From positions 1-5,212 of the forward strand of contig DIKU01000054.1 of the NCBI GenBank assembly GCA_002424645.1: a stretch of DNA of 5,212 bases, in the 5' to 3' direction. The DNA comes from Pelobacter sp. UBA5610 (lineage in GTDB: Bacteria; Desulfobacterota; Desulfuromonadia; Desulfuromonadales; Syntrophotaleaceae). The number at the start of each line of letters is the position of its first letter. Position 1 is the stretch's first letter. This document shows positions 5,007 through 5,212 of this stretch, one piece after another. Position numbers and translations under genes: made by a program. A model generated the notes under the pieces. It had not been told where the DNA came from. It did no database searches and saw only the letters and a list, made by a program, of their open reading frames with translations.

Positions 5007-5212
5007 ATGAAAAGGTCCCTTCTCGTCAGCATTCTTTTGTGCACCATTTTCTGGCCCGACCTGGCCAAGGCGACGGATCCCCGCGATTACATCCCGCTGC
5101 CGGCCGGTTCCATGCTGTTCTGCACCTATTTGCAACACACCACCGGCCACCGGCTCAAGGTCGATGACGAGGTCGTTTCCAGCGACTTCAACCTCAGCCA
5201 GAACATCGTCAT
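5007..5212 (+). CDS. Exported protein, probable outer-membrane channel of the PF13557 type (N-terminal part)
   Basis: The frame runs open to the window end, giving 68 complete codons of a partial gene. GGAGG at 4995-4999, seven bases before ATG, supports the start. Residues 1-22 form a signal peptide: KR near the N-terminus, a hydrophobic core (SLLVSILLCTIF) and a likely cleavage after AKA. The mature start DPRDYIPLPAGSMLFCTYLQ, followed by DDEVVSSDFNLSQNIV, resembles the beginning of proteins annotated as putative MetA-pathway of phenol degradation (PF13557). These are thought to be beta-barrel outer-membrane proteins for small hydrophobic or organic compounds. It starts 102 bases after the alcohol dehydrogenase and may help an alcohol or related substrate cross the outer membrane, which is inference from position. 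No sigma-54 promoter with GG-N10-GC spacing was seen in the gap, so it may depend on read-through past the hairpin at 4910-4948 or on an unrecognised promoter. Cys residues in the mature part are unusual for a barrel. Confidence 0.75.
   Translation, partial: MKRSLLVSILLCTIFWPDLAKATDPRDYIPLPAGSMLFCTYLQHTTGHRLKVDDEVVSSDFNLSQNIV

Noticed and set aside
1..5212. CRISPR array, tRNA/rRNA genes, insertion sequence or prophage features
   Set aside because: No regular repeat-spacer pattern, cloverleaf-like sequence, transposase or terminal repeats were seen on either strand.

Overview
The window looks like a catabolic locus from an anaerobic, ethanol-metabolising deltaproteobacterium. A Pelobacter/Syntrophotalea-type member of the Desulfuromonadales is my best guess. 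This rests on gene content (a stand-alone phosphate acetyltransferase, a sigma-54 activator, an iron-dependent alcohol dehydrogenase and a likely outer-membrane channel) and on protein flavour, not on any database search.

Layout, all genes on the + strand: (1) bases 1-61 hold the last 19 codons of an unidentified gene, possibly acetate kinase. (2) Bases 62-419 are a regulatory intergenic region with a sigma-54 promoter at 176-191 and a strongly structured leader. (3) 420-1421 is pta. (4) 1422-1570 is a short gap with a second sigma-54 promoter (1469-1484) and a leader hairpin. (5) 1571-2995 is an NtrC-type response regulator with intact receiver, AAA+ and Fis-type DNA-binding domains. (6) 2996-3734 is a 739-base non-coding region with several inverted and direct repeats, a candidate IHF site and a third sigma-54 promoter (3594-3609). 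(7) 3735-4904 is an NAD-type iron alcohol dehydrogenase, followed by a strong hairpin. (8) 5007 to the window end is the start of a secreted protein resembling the PF13557 (MetA-pathway of phenol degradation) outer-membrane family.

The main observation is that all three complete genes, including the sigma-54 activator itself, are preceded by sequences with the exact GG-N10-GC spacing of -24/-12 promoters. The pta and alcohol dehydrogenase promoters also share an upstream bipartite motif (TGCAGGAG ... ATGTTGCAYCCCC) at almost the same distance, about 97-98 bases before the -12 GC. The simplest model is a small autoregulated sigma-54 regulon. The response regulator would switch on its own gene, the alcohol dehydrogenase (alcohol/acetaldehyde interconversion) and pta (acetyl-CoA to acetyl phosphate, for ATP via acetate kinase). 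The partner histidine kinase and the acetaldehyde dehydrogenase are not in the window.
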